This document shows, one piece after another, positions 1-10,115 of a DNA stretch of 64,000 nucleotides. Below the pieces are notes generated by a model, which made no database searches, had not been told where the DNA came from, and worked only from the letters and a program-made list of their open reading frames with translations. Positions within the stretch are counted from its first letter, which is position 1. Each line of letters begins with the position of its first letter. Made by a program: the position numbers and the translations under genes. Origin of the DNA: Chrysopogon serrulatus (Eukaryota > Streptophyta > Magnoliopsida > Poales > Poaceae); NCBI GenBank assembly GCA_015844335.1, contig JADLZL010005774.1, forward strand, positions 92,216-156,215, given 5' to 3'.

Positions 1-534
1 GAGCGCGCGCACGTAGGCGGGCAGCTCGGAGCGCCGTCGCCACGGCACGAACACCTCGTCCCGGTCCAGGGACGCCGAGTTGGCGTGGTGCCGGCGGTGG
101 CTGTACTTCCAGGAGAAGTACGGCACGAGGAGCGCCGTGTGGAGCGCGAAGCCGACGGCGTCGTCCAGGTCCGCGTACTCCGAGAAGGCGTGGTGGCCAC
201 ACTCGTGCGCGATCACCCACACGCCGTTGAGCGCGGTCACCTGCGCCGCCCAGTAGAGCGGCCACGCGGCGAGGCGGAGAAGACCGCCGGCGGGGAGGGA
301 GGGGATCGCCACCAGCGCCACGTAGAGGAGCGCGGCGACCGCGGAGAGGTCGCGCAGGAGGTAGGAGGTGGACTTGAGCAATGAGCGGCGGAAGCAGTGC
401 GGCGGGATGGCTCGCTTGATGTCGGCCAGCGTGAACGGCGGCTTGTCCGCCAGGGAACGCTTCGCGTTGTTGTTGGCGGCGGCGTCATCGGCGGGGGCCG
501 TGGCTCGCACTGCTGGTTGCTGCTGCGTCATCAT
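1..534 (-). CDS. FAD2-type omega-6 (delta-12) fatty acid desaturase, 5' half only
   Basis: The 178 visible residues match the N-terminal half of plant FAD2 enzymes. These are ER-membrane di-iron desaturases that act on acyl groups of phosphatidylcholine, normally converting oleate to linoleate. The ADKPPFTLADIKRAIPPHCF block (residues 29-48) is the usual FAD2 lead-in. Hydrophobic stretches lie at about 62-92 and 96-109. His box 1, HECGHH, is at 110-115 and His box 2, HRRHH, at 146-150, followed by the family segment DRDEVFVP. The third His box and the C-terminus lie beyond the window edge. Two ATGs stand in tandem at 529-534 and the upstream one is taken as the start. No intron interrupts the visible coding part, as is normal for FAD2. 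FAD2-like enzymes also include acetylenases and conjugases, and the residues that decide this lie mainly in the missing half, so the regiochemistry is open. Confidence 0.9.
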   Translation of the reverse strand, partial: MMTQQQPAVRATAPADDAAANNNAKRSLADKPPFTLADIKRAIPPHCFRRSLLKSTSYLLRDLSAVAALLYVALVAIPSLPAGGLLRLAAWPLYWAAQVTALNGVWVIAHECGHHAFSEYADLDDAVGFALHTALLVPYFSWKYSHRRHHANSASLDRDEVFVPWRRRSELPAYVRAL

Positions 535-607
535 CAGAGTGATGCCAGGCAAGGCCGCAAGAACTGGATGAGGCGAGGATGGTCGCCAAGCCACACATGA
601 CCTCAAG

Positions 608-615
608 TATTTATA
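608..615 (-). promoter_or_regulatory. TATA box of the FAD2-like gene
   Basis: TATAAATA reads on the minus strand 74 bases before the start codon, a normal core-promoter spacing for a short leader. The close spacing leaves little room for the 5'-UTR intron common in FAD2 genes, unless the real promoter lies further upstream. Confidence 0.55.
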
Positions 616-726
616 CCCTCTCGAAGAAGACGCGAACTGCTGTCGTGAACACGGCAACGTCTTGGCTGAAATCCACGCTTGTGTGTCACCTAGACGTGAG
701 ACACACACACTAGAGTAATATACTTG

Positions 727-1143
727 GGCATTGTTTAGATTACCTTCCAACTTCTAAGTTTTTTCACTTTCTCTCCATCACATCAATTTGTACCTGCATA
801 TAAAGAGTATTAAATATAAGTAAAAAAATAACTAATTACACAGTTCAGTTGTACATCACGAGACGAATCTTTTGAGTCTAGTTGGGCCACGATTGGACAA
901 TATTTGCCACATACAAACGAAATACTACAGGACTTTTCAATCTCTCTCCATCACATCAATTTCTACCCTATATATGGAGCATTAAATGTTAGTAAAAAAA
1001 ATAACTAATTGCATAGTTTGGTTGTAAATCATGAGACGAATTTTTTGATCCTAGTTGGGCCATGATTGGACAATATTTACCAAATACAAACGAACTGCTA
1101 CAGGACTTTTCAATCTCTCTCTTCCCCCCATCTAAACAAGGCC
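727..1143. mobile_element. PIF/Harbinger-like MITE with an internal tandem duplication
   Basis: The ends are inverted repeats: GGCATTGTTTAGAT at 727-740 and the complement of GGCCTTGTTTAGAT at 1130-1143, matching at 13 of 14 positions. TTG flanks both ends as a 3-bp target duplication. The interior is a roughly 175-bp unit present twice (about 760-940 and 935-1115). Both copies carry the block around CTAGTTGGGCCA and the block around GGACAATATTT. There is no coding capacity. Superfamily is assigned from TIR style and 3-bp TSD only. Confidence 0.6.
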
Positions 1144-1857
1144 TTGATTTCTCATCAGTGAATTAGAGTAATGTACTGGATTGTGTTGTCATATGCATGA
1201 TTGGTATTTGCGACAGTTGGTGCATAAAGATATGTTATGATTATAATAAGACAGTTCCACGATGCATATAAGGACAGAGTGGCAGATCTTCTATTCTATA
1301 TCTGTATTTCTCTTCTATTATACTTGTTTATTTATATAATATTTTCATCATAGTAAAAAGAAGTCGTTTTAAACAAAATTTGTGTCATACGTCGAGAATA
1401 TAAATCATAATTTTTATGGAAGTGTTTTTTCAAAATAAATCAAACTTTGTTATAAGCTTGATTTGTCTTTAAAATATTTTTATATAAATATTCATATATG
1501 ATATTATAATAAATATTTTTATAAAAAATAAAAAATTAAAGTTATATTTTAGACACGGCTATACAAAACAACTTCCTATTTTAACAAGAAAATCTCCTAA
1601 AGAAAAGATCTACGATATACAATCGAACTTATGTTATCAATCGACCCGGCGGACTAGAATCTGCCCGATCGTTGACCCCAACTGGCAGATCACTACGATC
1701 TGCCCGATCCCGGCGCCTTGTGCACGCGCTCCCGTGAAAACAAATCACACGCGCGGCCCGACGCAATTCTATATCCAAATGCCACTTCTCATGAGAACCA
1801 CATGATCACGTCTATAGGCCCTACGTCTAATCATATGCCACCCGTGTAATAATATAT
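1144..1857. other. AT-rich intergenic spacer
   Basis: No gene, RNA or clear element is visible. Bases 1290-1560 are very AT-rich, and 1640-1760 is a GC-richer patch with repeated CTGCCCGATC motifs. Confidence 0.5.
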
Positions 1858-2097
1858 ATCCCTCCGTCTTAAAAAGGATGTCGTTCTTGCTTCATGAGAA
1901 ACAACTGTCGGTAATTTTTATAAATAATAAATATTATTGATTAGTATCATAATTAGTATTATCGGAAAGATCTTTAGATCTAGTTTTTTAACAAATTTAT
2001 TTAAAAATATAAATATTGTACGTATTTTTTTACAAATCGAGTCAAACATATGGCATGAACACCTAAAACGTCATTCTTTATTGGGACGGAGGGAGTA
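1858..2097. mobile_element. Stowaway-type MITE
   Basis: The left end reads CCCTCCGTCTTAAAAAGG and the right end is its inverted counterpart, GGGACGGAGGGAG, with TA flanking both sides. That is the classic Stowaway (Tc1/mariner) signature at about 240 bp. The interior is AT-rich and non-coding. Confidence 0.85.
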
Positions 2098-3760
2098 GAA
2101 ACTCTAGTATTTTCCCCGGCCGAATGCGATGGCCTTGTCCTGTTCACGCATCGTGCGTGCAGACACCACCAGATGGCTCGAGCAACAACGAAAACAGTGG
2201 ATACGATTGACGTGGCCCATTCAAATATAGAGCGTGGCTTCAAATATGAAGAGTGTGTTGGGATGTTAGTTCTAGTATTATTATGGAGAGCTATTTATTT
2301 TAGAGATCCTCTAAATATTGAGTTTTGGAGATTTAGTTTTCAAAATCTCTTGGAGATGCTTTTATGTATCTATGTAGAATTATTTTTCACGAAAGAATTG
2401 AAAACACTTTTACCTGAAAATTTCTTAACCACCTTATATCATAACCGTGGATGATTTTATTATCTTTAGATCTGATGGTACATGTCAATCTGACGGTGGA
2501 CCAGTGTAAACATATGACATTTTATGCTGACCCTAGGTATTCCTGCCATTGTGTTCGACTAGCGGTTCTTTGATTAGGAGGGAGCGAGGGAGCGAGGGAG
2601 TGGTGTGCCAAGCGGTGCATTCGGGCGCTGCTGGCATGGGGCAATGGTTGAGGCCATCGGCGGGGTTGGTCTCGAGGCTAGATCTAGTCAAAGAAAATAG
2701 AGAGGAAAAGTGGAGAGGGAAACTGAGATAGAAAGGACAACCCTCATTGGCTTTGGAGGCAACATTACTGTAAGGTGAAGGCGAAGGAGGGCATGGAAAG
2801 TTGGGTGGGGTGGGGTGGATTGGCAGAGGAAGAAGACGATCTAGATGGAGGAGAATGGGAGTAAGTTGTTCTCTAGGTAGGTAAAAAGGAGAGTCCTTTC
2901 GATCGAGCTAGCTACCTCCTTTTATGTGAAACAGTAGATATGTGAATTTTAATCAGTTAACACATAGGTCATGTGCTTCTAATTCAACTATCCTCTTATC
3001 ATGTCCAAACAGACCATTTGATTTTAGAAAATATAATATTTATTTTTTTTACCATAGATATTTTTATTGTCATAACTTTCACAAATTTGGTCTGAATCGG
3101 CCAATCAGGTGATCCAAGCCCACATTTCAGTCATCTCGACGAAGGGCAACGACGGATCCACCGCCTGGCGACTCAGAGCTCATTCGAGCTAATTGGTGAA
3201 GACAAAAGAATAATTTCTTTGTTGCAAAAGAGCTAGCATCGTATTTCCAATATTTAAATAATTCTGCATAATGAGAATCATTTGTAGCCCTTGAAATTTT
3301 ATATCCACCACGGACAAAGGCAACGGTGTCTGATAGACTCTATGTCCAAAACTCGATTGTATATTTCTTGGGTATCTTATATATAGTGTAATATAAATTT
3401 AAGTTAACTTAATGAGAATGCAGGAACAGAATTTAATGACATTATTCTTTTAGTGGTTGGCAATGTGCCCATAATCTTTATGTTTGTTATTATTGAGATC
3501 TATTAGCTTAGTCTTTTAGTGGTCTGAGAAAGATCATATTTACTTGGATATATTCCTGAATTTAACCCTTTTTATTGACCCCCAATGTGTTCATCGGTGA
3601 CTTCTATGCTTAGTTTTTCGCATGTACTCATGCCGTCACACGCATAGGGTGAGGATTGGAATATTTCTTTGCCATAGCATGAAGAATCTGTCAAATTACA
3701 AACAGGAGTCCATACAGGACACACAAATTTGGAGTCATCCGTCATGCCGGCGATGCATGC
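2098..3760. other. Intergenic spacer
   Basis: No recognisable gene. Short ORFs here have no family features. Bases 2570-2900 are purine-rich (GAGG-type tracts). The last roughly 80 bases (about 3680-3760) resemble the stretch just downstream of paralogue gene B, so they are the 3' flank and UTR of gene A. Confidence 0.5.
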
Positions 3761-4365
3761 TTAGAACAGGAGCCCGGCCACCGCCGCCATGCCAGCGAGC
3801 ACCACTGCAACACCTCCACGCCAAGCACAGGCGAGCCCCGTTGTTGTGTCACCTCCGTCCGGCGTCGGTGTTGACGAAGGGGGCAGAGAGAGATTCACGG
3901 CCGGGAGGACTGTGACGTTGAACTTCATGCCCTGTTGGCAGTGGTTGCCCACCCCGCAGAAGAACCACCAGTGGCCCGACGTGTTGAGAGCGACCCTGTC
4001 GTCGCCAGAGGTCCACACCCCGAGGCTGCCGTTGTTGGCCTGGCTGCACGCCGCGAAGCTCGCCGCCGTCGCCTGCACCACCGAGTGCCGTTCCTTGTCA
4101 TACTTGAACACTGCAAGAGACGGATGATCAAGGTTATAATTGCCACGGTACGTCCTTTACTGTCGATTGTGCGCGTTACATAGGTACCTAGCGTGTCGCC
4201 GACGATGAAGTCGTTGCCGTCGACCCAGTTGTCGTAGTCGACGTCGAGACGCCAACCCTGGCTGTCCCCGACCAAGAGGTCGGCGGCGAGGGCCGGTGCT
4301 GCGAGGATGGTGGCGACGATGGTGACGGCTACGATGACGACTAGCATCACTTGCTTGGAAGCCAT
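3761..4365 (-). CDS. Phytocyanin A (copper-binding, GPI-anchor type), two exons
   Basis: Exon 1 is 4365-4188 and exon 2 is 4110-3761, joined by a 77-nt GT-AG intron in phase 1, the standard phytocyanin intron position. The 175-residue product has a signal peptide (about 1-28, ending ALAA) and a plastocyanin-like domain. All four type-1 copper ligands are present: His68, Cys111, His116 and Met121; Cys81 and Cys117 would form the fold's disulfide. A Ser/Pro/Thr-rich linker (about 133-150) precedes a hydrophobic C-terminal tail (about 158-175) typical of a GPI signal. The Met ligand points to a uclacyanin- or mavicyanin-like blue copper protein on the outer plasma membrane, with electron-transfer chemistry and an uncertain role. 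The start is set at MASKQV by comparison with gene B; an in-frame ATG at 4383 would add six residues. Confidence 0.88.
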
Positions 4366-4420
4366 TGTTGTTCTGCTGGCCATCGATCGCGTAGGGTCGG
4401 ATAGGGGCAATGCTATTGTT

Positions 4421-4434
4421 ATCGTATATATATA
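4421..4434 (-). promoter_or_regulatory. TATA region of phytocyanin A
   Basis: A TATATATA run on the minus strand about 60 bases upstream of the chosen ATG. Gene B has TATATAAC at the equivalent place, followed in both genes by a similar GCCTT-containing leader. Confidence 0.45.
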
Positions 4435-4954
4435 AAGTCAAGGCAACAAGGAGAAGAGAGATGGAATGATTCGTTAGGCATCGCGCGTGGTTAACAATGG
4501 CTGGAGCATGTTTATTTAATTTGGGCTCTGTGCATTGTTATCCTCGACCAGTTCATGCTCGGAGAGAGCGAGTGCACATCGTTCGGAGAACCTCGGATGC
4601 ATCTCATATATCGATCAGTCTGCTCCTGATGCTAGTTTTCTGTCATCACGAAATTTCGTCGTAAATTTGACGAGCATGGGAATTCCCGATAGTTGACAAT
4701 GCAAGTAAGATCGATGGTCAATATATATAGTGATGAAGATGTTATCGTCCGCAATCTTAATGCTAATTTTTGTTTCTTTGTAATTCTATTCTACATGATA
4801 GCTTTGCATCTTTTTTTTTTTTTAATTCGTAACCTGCATGGCATGCGACACCACTCGAATGAACTCCATGCGTCCAGGCTCGCTTTCCCAATGCGTAGAG
4901 GGTCGGCCAATAACGTATCCGTATGTACGTAAAACTGTTCATACTTGCGGCTTT

Positions 4955-5470
4955 CACTAGTACACAGACATACTGTACACGCGGTTGCAAAGACATTTCC
5001 ACTGGCGTTTTCCAGCACCGCCTGTACTGGGGGCCAGTGAAAATAGCACCACAGCACAGGCGGTTGCTTGAGAACATGCGGTTCCCGCCTGTAGAAATCC
5101 CTACCCAGAAAACATAAAAAAAATAAGCAAGTCGCGTATTTTTTCGCGTAAAATCGCGTGCTACGCGGCCGGTGGCATTTGAACCCGTGACCTCGGCCTC
5201 GCGCGATCCCTCTCTTACCACTGCACTACACACTCACTTGTGTCTAGATATCATTTTTATTCCCCACATATTATACAAATCTGACAGAAAATTGAATATT
5301 TGAGGGTTTAAACGAATTCAAATAAAAAGTTGGTAAACTACAAAGTTTCATAACTTTTCGAGATCTACAACTTTCATTTAGAGTGTTTCTGCATCCGAGG
5401 TCATTTGCAAAATTTAAATTTCAAATTTCAAAATTTCGTTCGTAGTTTTCCGTAAAAAGATGATTTCAAA
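4955..5470. mobile_element. Remnant of a CACTA-like element with ACAGGCGGTT-type subterminal repeats
   Basis: The stretch opens with CACTAGTACACAGA. It carries several short inverted copies of a GCGGTTGC / CCGCCTGTA motif between 4980 and 5095, as CACTA subterminal regions do. No matching right TIR was found, so it is a fragment. Low-complexity AT sequence follows to about 5460. Confidence 0.35.
5160..5235 (-). other. tRNA-derived (pol III A/B-box) segment
   Basis: Read on the minus strand, the stretch holds an A-box-like TAGTGCAGTGGTAAGAG, and about 30 bases later a B-box-like GGTTCAAATGCC. Spacing and order match a tRNA head. The arms do not close into a full acceptor stem that I can see, so this is more likely the tRNA-related part of a SINE or another transposon than a working tRNA gene. 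Confidence 0.4.
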
Positions 5471-5667
5471 TGACCCTGCGCCAAGCTAAGCCCATCAACC
5501 GTACCGAGCCCCGCTAGCTACTCGCAGGCGCCTCCTTCTCCATCATGCCGTAGTCGTCGTCGGTCGCCTTTGGCTGTTGAGAGGTTGATGCCACTTGAGA
5601 ACTAGTAGAATGCCTCGCGTTGTTCTTTGCGGAAATGAAAAAAATATAAGGAATTTATAATGATCAA

Positions 5668-5670
<3 letters not shown>

Positions 5671-5702
<32 letters not shown>
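5671..5702. repeat. (TA)n microsatellite
   Basis: Sixteen uninterrupted TA units, followed by TAGTAGATC. Confidence 0.95.
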
Positions 5703-5705
<3 letters not shown>

Positions 5706-7228
5706 GATCAATTCGGAGATTGTATCTATTGATATGGTATAGATTATTTGAACTGGGCATCACCCGGTAGTGGGAAATAAATGAGAGCGTTAGTGGAGGT
5801 AACTAATCATCAGATGTAATTAATGCTAAACGCAGCTACGATGACATCATCTTTGTTGATTCGACCAATCATAGGGCGGAGAAATATGCTAGTGGAGGTT
5901 AGAATTATAGAAGTTATAGATAGGAACGCGGAGAGGTCGCCTCACGTCCGTCATTGGAGCATGTGTGTGAGACGTTTAGGCAATTTCGGTATTATTTTAA
6001 TCCAGAAAAAGATTAAGAAGAAGTTTATGGCCTCAGCTATATGCACGTGTGCTCTAAGTTCCATGAACATATATATGATATTAATCATCAAGATTTTGAT
6101 TGCTGCATATCACTTGCTATATATATACCAGCGGCGGTAGAGCCGGTTACGCTAATCAACATATATAGCGTTTGTTGTTGTAGTCGTCCCGCTCGATGCA
6201 ATGCTGCCTTTCACCCGAGCATATGCACGTAGAGACGACTCAGTTTCAGAGGCCTGCTCTCCCTGTTTCAGTGTTTGCAGGAACCGGGAGGCGATGGGAA
6301 AGCTTGGTTGTAGCAGAGAAGGGTGGATGTCTTGACGTGTGAGTCTAAGACGGCTGAATGTTGAAGCGAGTCTTTTATCTCGTAGGCAGGAAACCGAAAG
6401 AGTGCAGGAGATCAGGAATTGAAAGCACGGAGACGCTACCAAACTCCTGTAATTCTTGTCCATATAATTGGCTTGAGTGGAAAAACCAATTCACCTGTGC
6501 ACCATGTCCACGTCAGGCTTGAGCTTGGTCACGCCACGCCTCACCTCGGCGTGCTTAACTTTCTCAATGTATGCAGACACAGGCCTGAGCGTGGCGCCAC
6601 CACGCACATGCCAACACATGCTGTGCCGCCACCACGCACATGCCAACATGCCCTGCCATAACACGCGCGCCGCACAGCCGGCGCTGCTGCTGCCCTCGAC
6701 CGCTCCCCACGATAGCTTGGGCACCGCATCACCAGCCTCTATATATTTGATTGAGCTTGTGAAAAGCATTATTTATCTAAACGACCATTTAATCCACTAT
6801 TTAAACAACATTTAAATGGTGAAGGAACACCACCGCACGTCATTTAGATCCTTAAAATGTAAATAAACGGTTAAAATATTTACATCATTAAAAAATGAAG
6901 ATAAAAAGGATCAGGTCCTGGCTCCTCTGTCTATGGCTAGATCGCCGGTAAGAAAAGAGGAGGGGGACCGAGAGCGTGTCGTGGGGAGGGTGGTACGCCG
7001 CGGTGGTTGAGCAAGAAGCGGCAGGGGCTGGGTCCGTGACTAGAATTGGCAGTTTTGAACATGAACAATATGTTTATTTGCTTATATTAATGTTAAATAT
7101 ATCAAATTATTGGAACAGATCTTTGCCTAATTAAGCACACATCAAGAATTCGTCAAATTACAAGCCAGGACTCATATATTTGGACTTTTGGAGTTATCCG
7201 TCACATGACGGCTGGATGAATGTGATGG
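5703..7228. other. Intergenic spacer before phytocyanin B
   Basis: No gene recognised. A short direct repeat around CCACCACGCACATGCCAACA occurs at about 6597 and 6629 within a GC-richer patch. The last roughly 90 bases are the 3' flank of gene B and resemble that of gene A, both containing CGTCAAATTACAA or close variants. Confidence 0.45.
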
Positions 7229-7831
7229 CTAGAATAGGAGCGCGGCCAGCGCGGCTGCCACGCCGGCAGCGGCGAGCCCCGCTGCGACACCTCCGCCGTG
7301 AGCAAGCGCCGGCGGCGGCGACGACGAAGAAGAGAGCTTGACCTGCGGCAGGACCGTGACGTTGAACCTCATGCCCTGTTGGCAGTGAGTGCCCACCCCG
7401 CAGAAGAACCACCAGTGGCCCGTCGCGTTGAGGTTGACCTGGTCGTCGCCGGAGGTCCACACCCCGAGGCTGTTGGCCTGGTTGCACGCCGCGAAGCTCG
7501 CCGCCGTCGCCTGCACCACCGTGTGCCGGCCCTTGGCGTACTTGAACACTGCACGATCGACACGGATCCAGGTCGTTAACTTGTTAGTTATTAATTGCGA
7601 CGCACGGAGTCTTATTACAATTGTGCGCGTGTTACGTATACGTTTACCTAGCGTGTCGCCGACGATGAAGTCCTTGCCGTCGACCCAATCGTCGTAGTCG
7701 AAGTCGAGGCGCCAACCCTGGCTGTCCCCGACCAAGAGGTCGGCGGCGAGGGCTGGGGCCGATGCCGCTGCGAGGACGACGACGGCGACGATAGCGACTA
7801 CGATGACTAGCACTTGCTTGGAAGAAGCCAT
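7229..7831 (-). CDS. Phytocyanin B (copper-binding, GPI-anchor type), two exons
   Basis: Exon 1 is 7831-7648 and exon 2 is 7548-7229. The spliced product is 167 residues: signal peptide to about Ala30, plastocyanin-like domain, short Ser/Pro linker (134-142) and an Ala/Leu-rich GPI-type tail. Copper ligands are His70, Cys111, His116 and Met121; Cys83 and Cys117 form the expected disulfide. It is the close paralogue of gene A, 3.5 kb away on the same strand, and shares promoter and 3'-flank blocks with it. The 99-nt phase-1 intron is a multiple of three and has no stop, so an unspliced message would still read through as a 200-residue protein with 33 extra residues just before the strand that carries the first copper His. 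The spliced form is preferred because it restores the family sequence exactly. Confidence 0.9.
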   Translation of the reverse strand: MASSKQVLVIVVAIVAVVVLAAASAPALAADLLVGDSQGWRLDFDYDDWVDGKDFIVGDTLGKRIRNTRTIVIRLRASQLITNKLTTWIRVDRAVFKYAKGRHTVVQATAASFAACNQANSLGVWTSGDDQVNLNATGHWWFFCGVGTHCQQGMRFNVTVLPQVKLSSSSSPPPALAHGGGVAAGLAAAGVAAALAALLF

Positions 7832-7932
7832 GGATGGACAACTTCTCGATTTCTTCTTCAGCGAATCCCTGATGATGAGCTCCCGTTGCTATAGTGTTCT
7901 TCTGCAGGACATAGTAGGGGTAGGGTATCTTG

Positions 7933-7940
7933 TTATATAA
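7933..7940 (-). promoter_or_regulatory. TATA box of phytocyanin B
   Basis: TATATAAC on the minus strand, about 100 bases upstream of the ATG. Just beyond it (about 7968-8010) lies a block shared with gene A's upstream region (4461-4500), containing GGAATGATTC and GCGCGTGG. Confidence 0.5.
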
Positions 7941-8814
7941 GAAGGCAACAGAGGAATTGACGAGGCAAATGGAATGATTCCTTAAGCGTAGCGCGTGGCA
8001 ATTAACAATTGGTTGAAGCATTGTTTGGGCGCTTTTGTTATCCTCTTTGCATGCACGGAGACGGAGAGGAAGCCATATGTGCACATCGCACGGACAACCT
8101 CGGACGGATGCATCGATCGTTTCCATCTGCTAGCTTCCAGTCAAAACGTTGTCTCGACGTGTATATGAGGACTGTGTATATACAATTCAATCACGAAAAT
8201 TTGTGGTAAATATGGCGAGCATGGGTGTTTCCGACCGATGGTTGTCAGGCCCGATCGATGATGCAGAGAACAGTGAAAAAGTACAGCTTTTGATTTTCTA
8301 TGATGAGCTGGTATTTGTTATCACACACTAGTCAAAATTGTCGTTGCCAATATTCATTCTGTTCGAACAGAGGTACACCTTTTGATTTTTCTAAGGTCGT
8401 ACTCCCTCTACATGAAACTGACGTTTGTTTTTTCTAAATATATCGACCACTACCGGAATCGCCACGTTTGCCGTGAGCCGAATATTTTACCGAGAGCAAA
8501 TCCCAAAACTCTCGGCAAACTATGACTTTACCGAGAGCAGCTCTCGGCAAAACAAACCTTCGGTAAACAAATATATTTGCCGAGAGCCAAACTCACGGCA
8601 AAGAAAAACTCTCGGCAAACTCTGCTATGCCGAGAGCAAAACTCACGGCAAATATAAACGCTCGGCAAAGCATTAACGGCGACCAACAGCCGTTTGCTGC
8701 CGTTTTCTTTGCCGAGAGGTAGAAATGAGGCTCTCGGCAAACATTAGAGATATGCCGAGAGTATTTCTTTGACCCTCGGCAAAGAATAACTTTTTTGTTT
8801 TCTTTTTGATCTCC

Positions 8815-9700
8815 AACTTTTTATGTTGTCTTCCTGCATTAATTTGGGCAACATATTAAAAGATGGAGCAATTTAAATTTTTTTTGCTAAATTTCCTCTA
8901 TTATTTTCATTTTATTGAATTTTTCCAGAAAATGCGGATTTGAACTGCGAGTGCATCCAGTCACGCCATTATGTTACCGCAAAATTTATATTCCTATTGG
9001 TTTGTGTTATTTGAGGCCGTGTCCACGAGTTCACCCTAACTCTCGAACCTCATGTTCACAAAATATGCCGTCGACTTTGTGGGCAAATTGTTTTAAAAAT
9101 ATATAAAACGCAAACGAAGTCTGAAAATCATGAAACTTGATGATGTGTCATGATATCATGTGTGTAGCCCGTGGTAAAAATTTGAGAACGTTTCGAGTAA
9201 GGCGTCATACCCGATGCATACTCGTGGACGTGTCATCACATGTGATATAAATACTTCACATTGGATATCTGAGCGTTTCTAAGCATCATATGTGACGCCG
9301 TGCTCGAAAACGTTCTCAAATTTTTACCACGGGCTACACATATGATATCATGACATATTGTCAAGTTTCATGATTTTCAGAATTAATTTGTGTTTTATAT
9401 AAATTTAAAACAATTCGGTGTCATTGTGGACGTCATGTCTCGTGAATACAATGTGCGAGAGTTCGGGTGTACACATAGACAAGGATTTAAAATACACTAA
9501 GTAACACAAATGTCAATTTTTCATTACTAGAATTGCATAATTTAATACACTTGTAGTTCAAATCCGTACTTTGTGTAAAAATTCAATAAAACGGAAACAA
9601 TAGAAGAAATATAATAAAAAAATTTTAAATTAGTCCATCTTTCTACACATGGCCCCAAATATTGTAGGTAGGCTAAAGAAAATTTGTGGCTGCAAAATTT
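8815..9700. repeat. Large imperfect palindrome inside the CACTA element
   Basis: The left arm (about 8815-9210) reappears inverted on the right (about 9290-9700). Matching landmarks are TTGAACTGCGAG against its complement near 9550, and the GATATCATG-containing block near 9155 against 9340. The arms are diverged but aligned for roughly 400 bases each with a short loop near 9250. The same palindrome sits at the same relative place in the second copy of this family (34275-35145), so it belongs to the CACTA family and is not a separate insertion. Confidence 0.7.
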
Positions 9701-10115
9701 TAAAAAAAAATTAAATGTTTGCCGAGAGCCACAGTGGAGCCCTCGGCAAACAGAGCCTTTGCCGAGAGTGGTCACTACGGCTCTCGGCAAATGGTTTTCC
9801 CAGACCGCGCCCTCTCGGCGGGAGCAAACGAAAAATTTGGACAACATGGGAGCAAAACGAAAAAAATTGAAAATAAATTTGCCGTGGGCATGGTTGGTGG
9901 CTCTCGGCAACGTTTTAATTTCATTTTTTTTCTTCTTAATTTTGCCTGCAGCTCACATCTAAAAAAATTGAAATACTCTTTGCCGAGAGCCTTCCATTTG
10001 GCTCTCGGCAAAGTTTTGGTATTTAGTACATGGCCACAGTTTTAAAATAAAACAAAAAAAATTTAAAAAAACAAAATAGTCTTTGCCGAGAGCCGGATCG
10101 GTGGCTCTCGGCAAA

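Noticed and set aside
7229..7831. Uninterrupted 200-codon reading of phytocyanin B as the true protein
   Set aside because: Canonical GT/AG borders and exact restoration of the family sequence after splicing favour the two-exon model; the read-through is kept only as a finding.
9090..9370. Hairpin near the palindrome centre considered as a microRNA precursor
   Set aside because: The arms extend over about 400 bases with broad similarity, which fits a transposon inverted repeat and not a short miRNA foldback.
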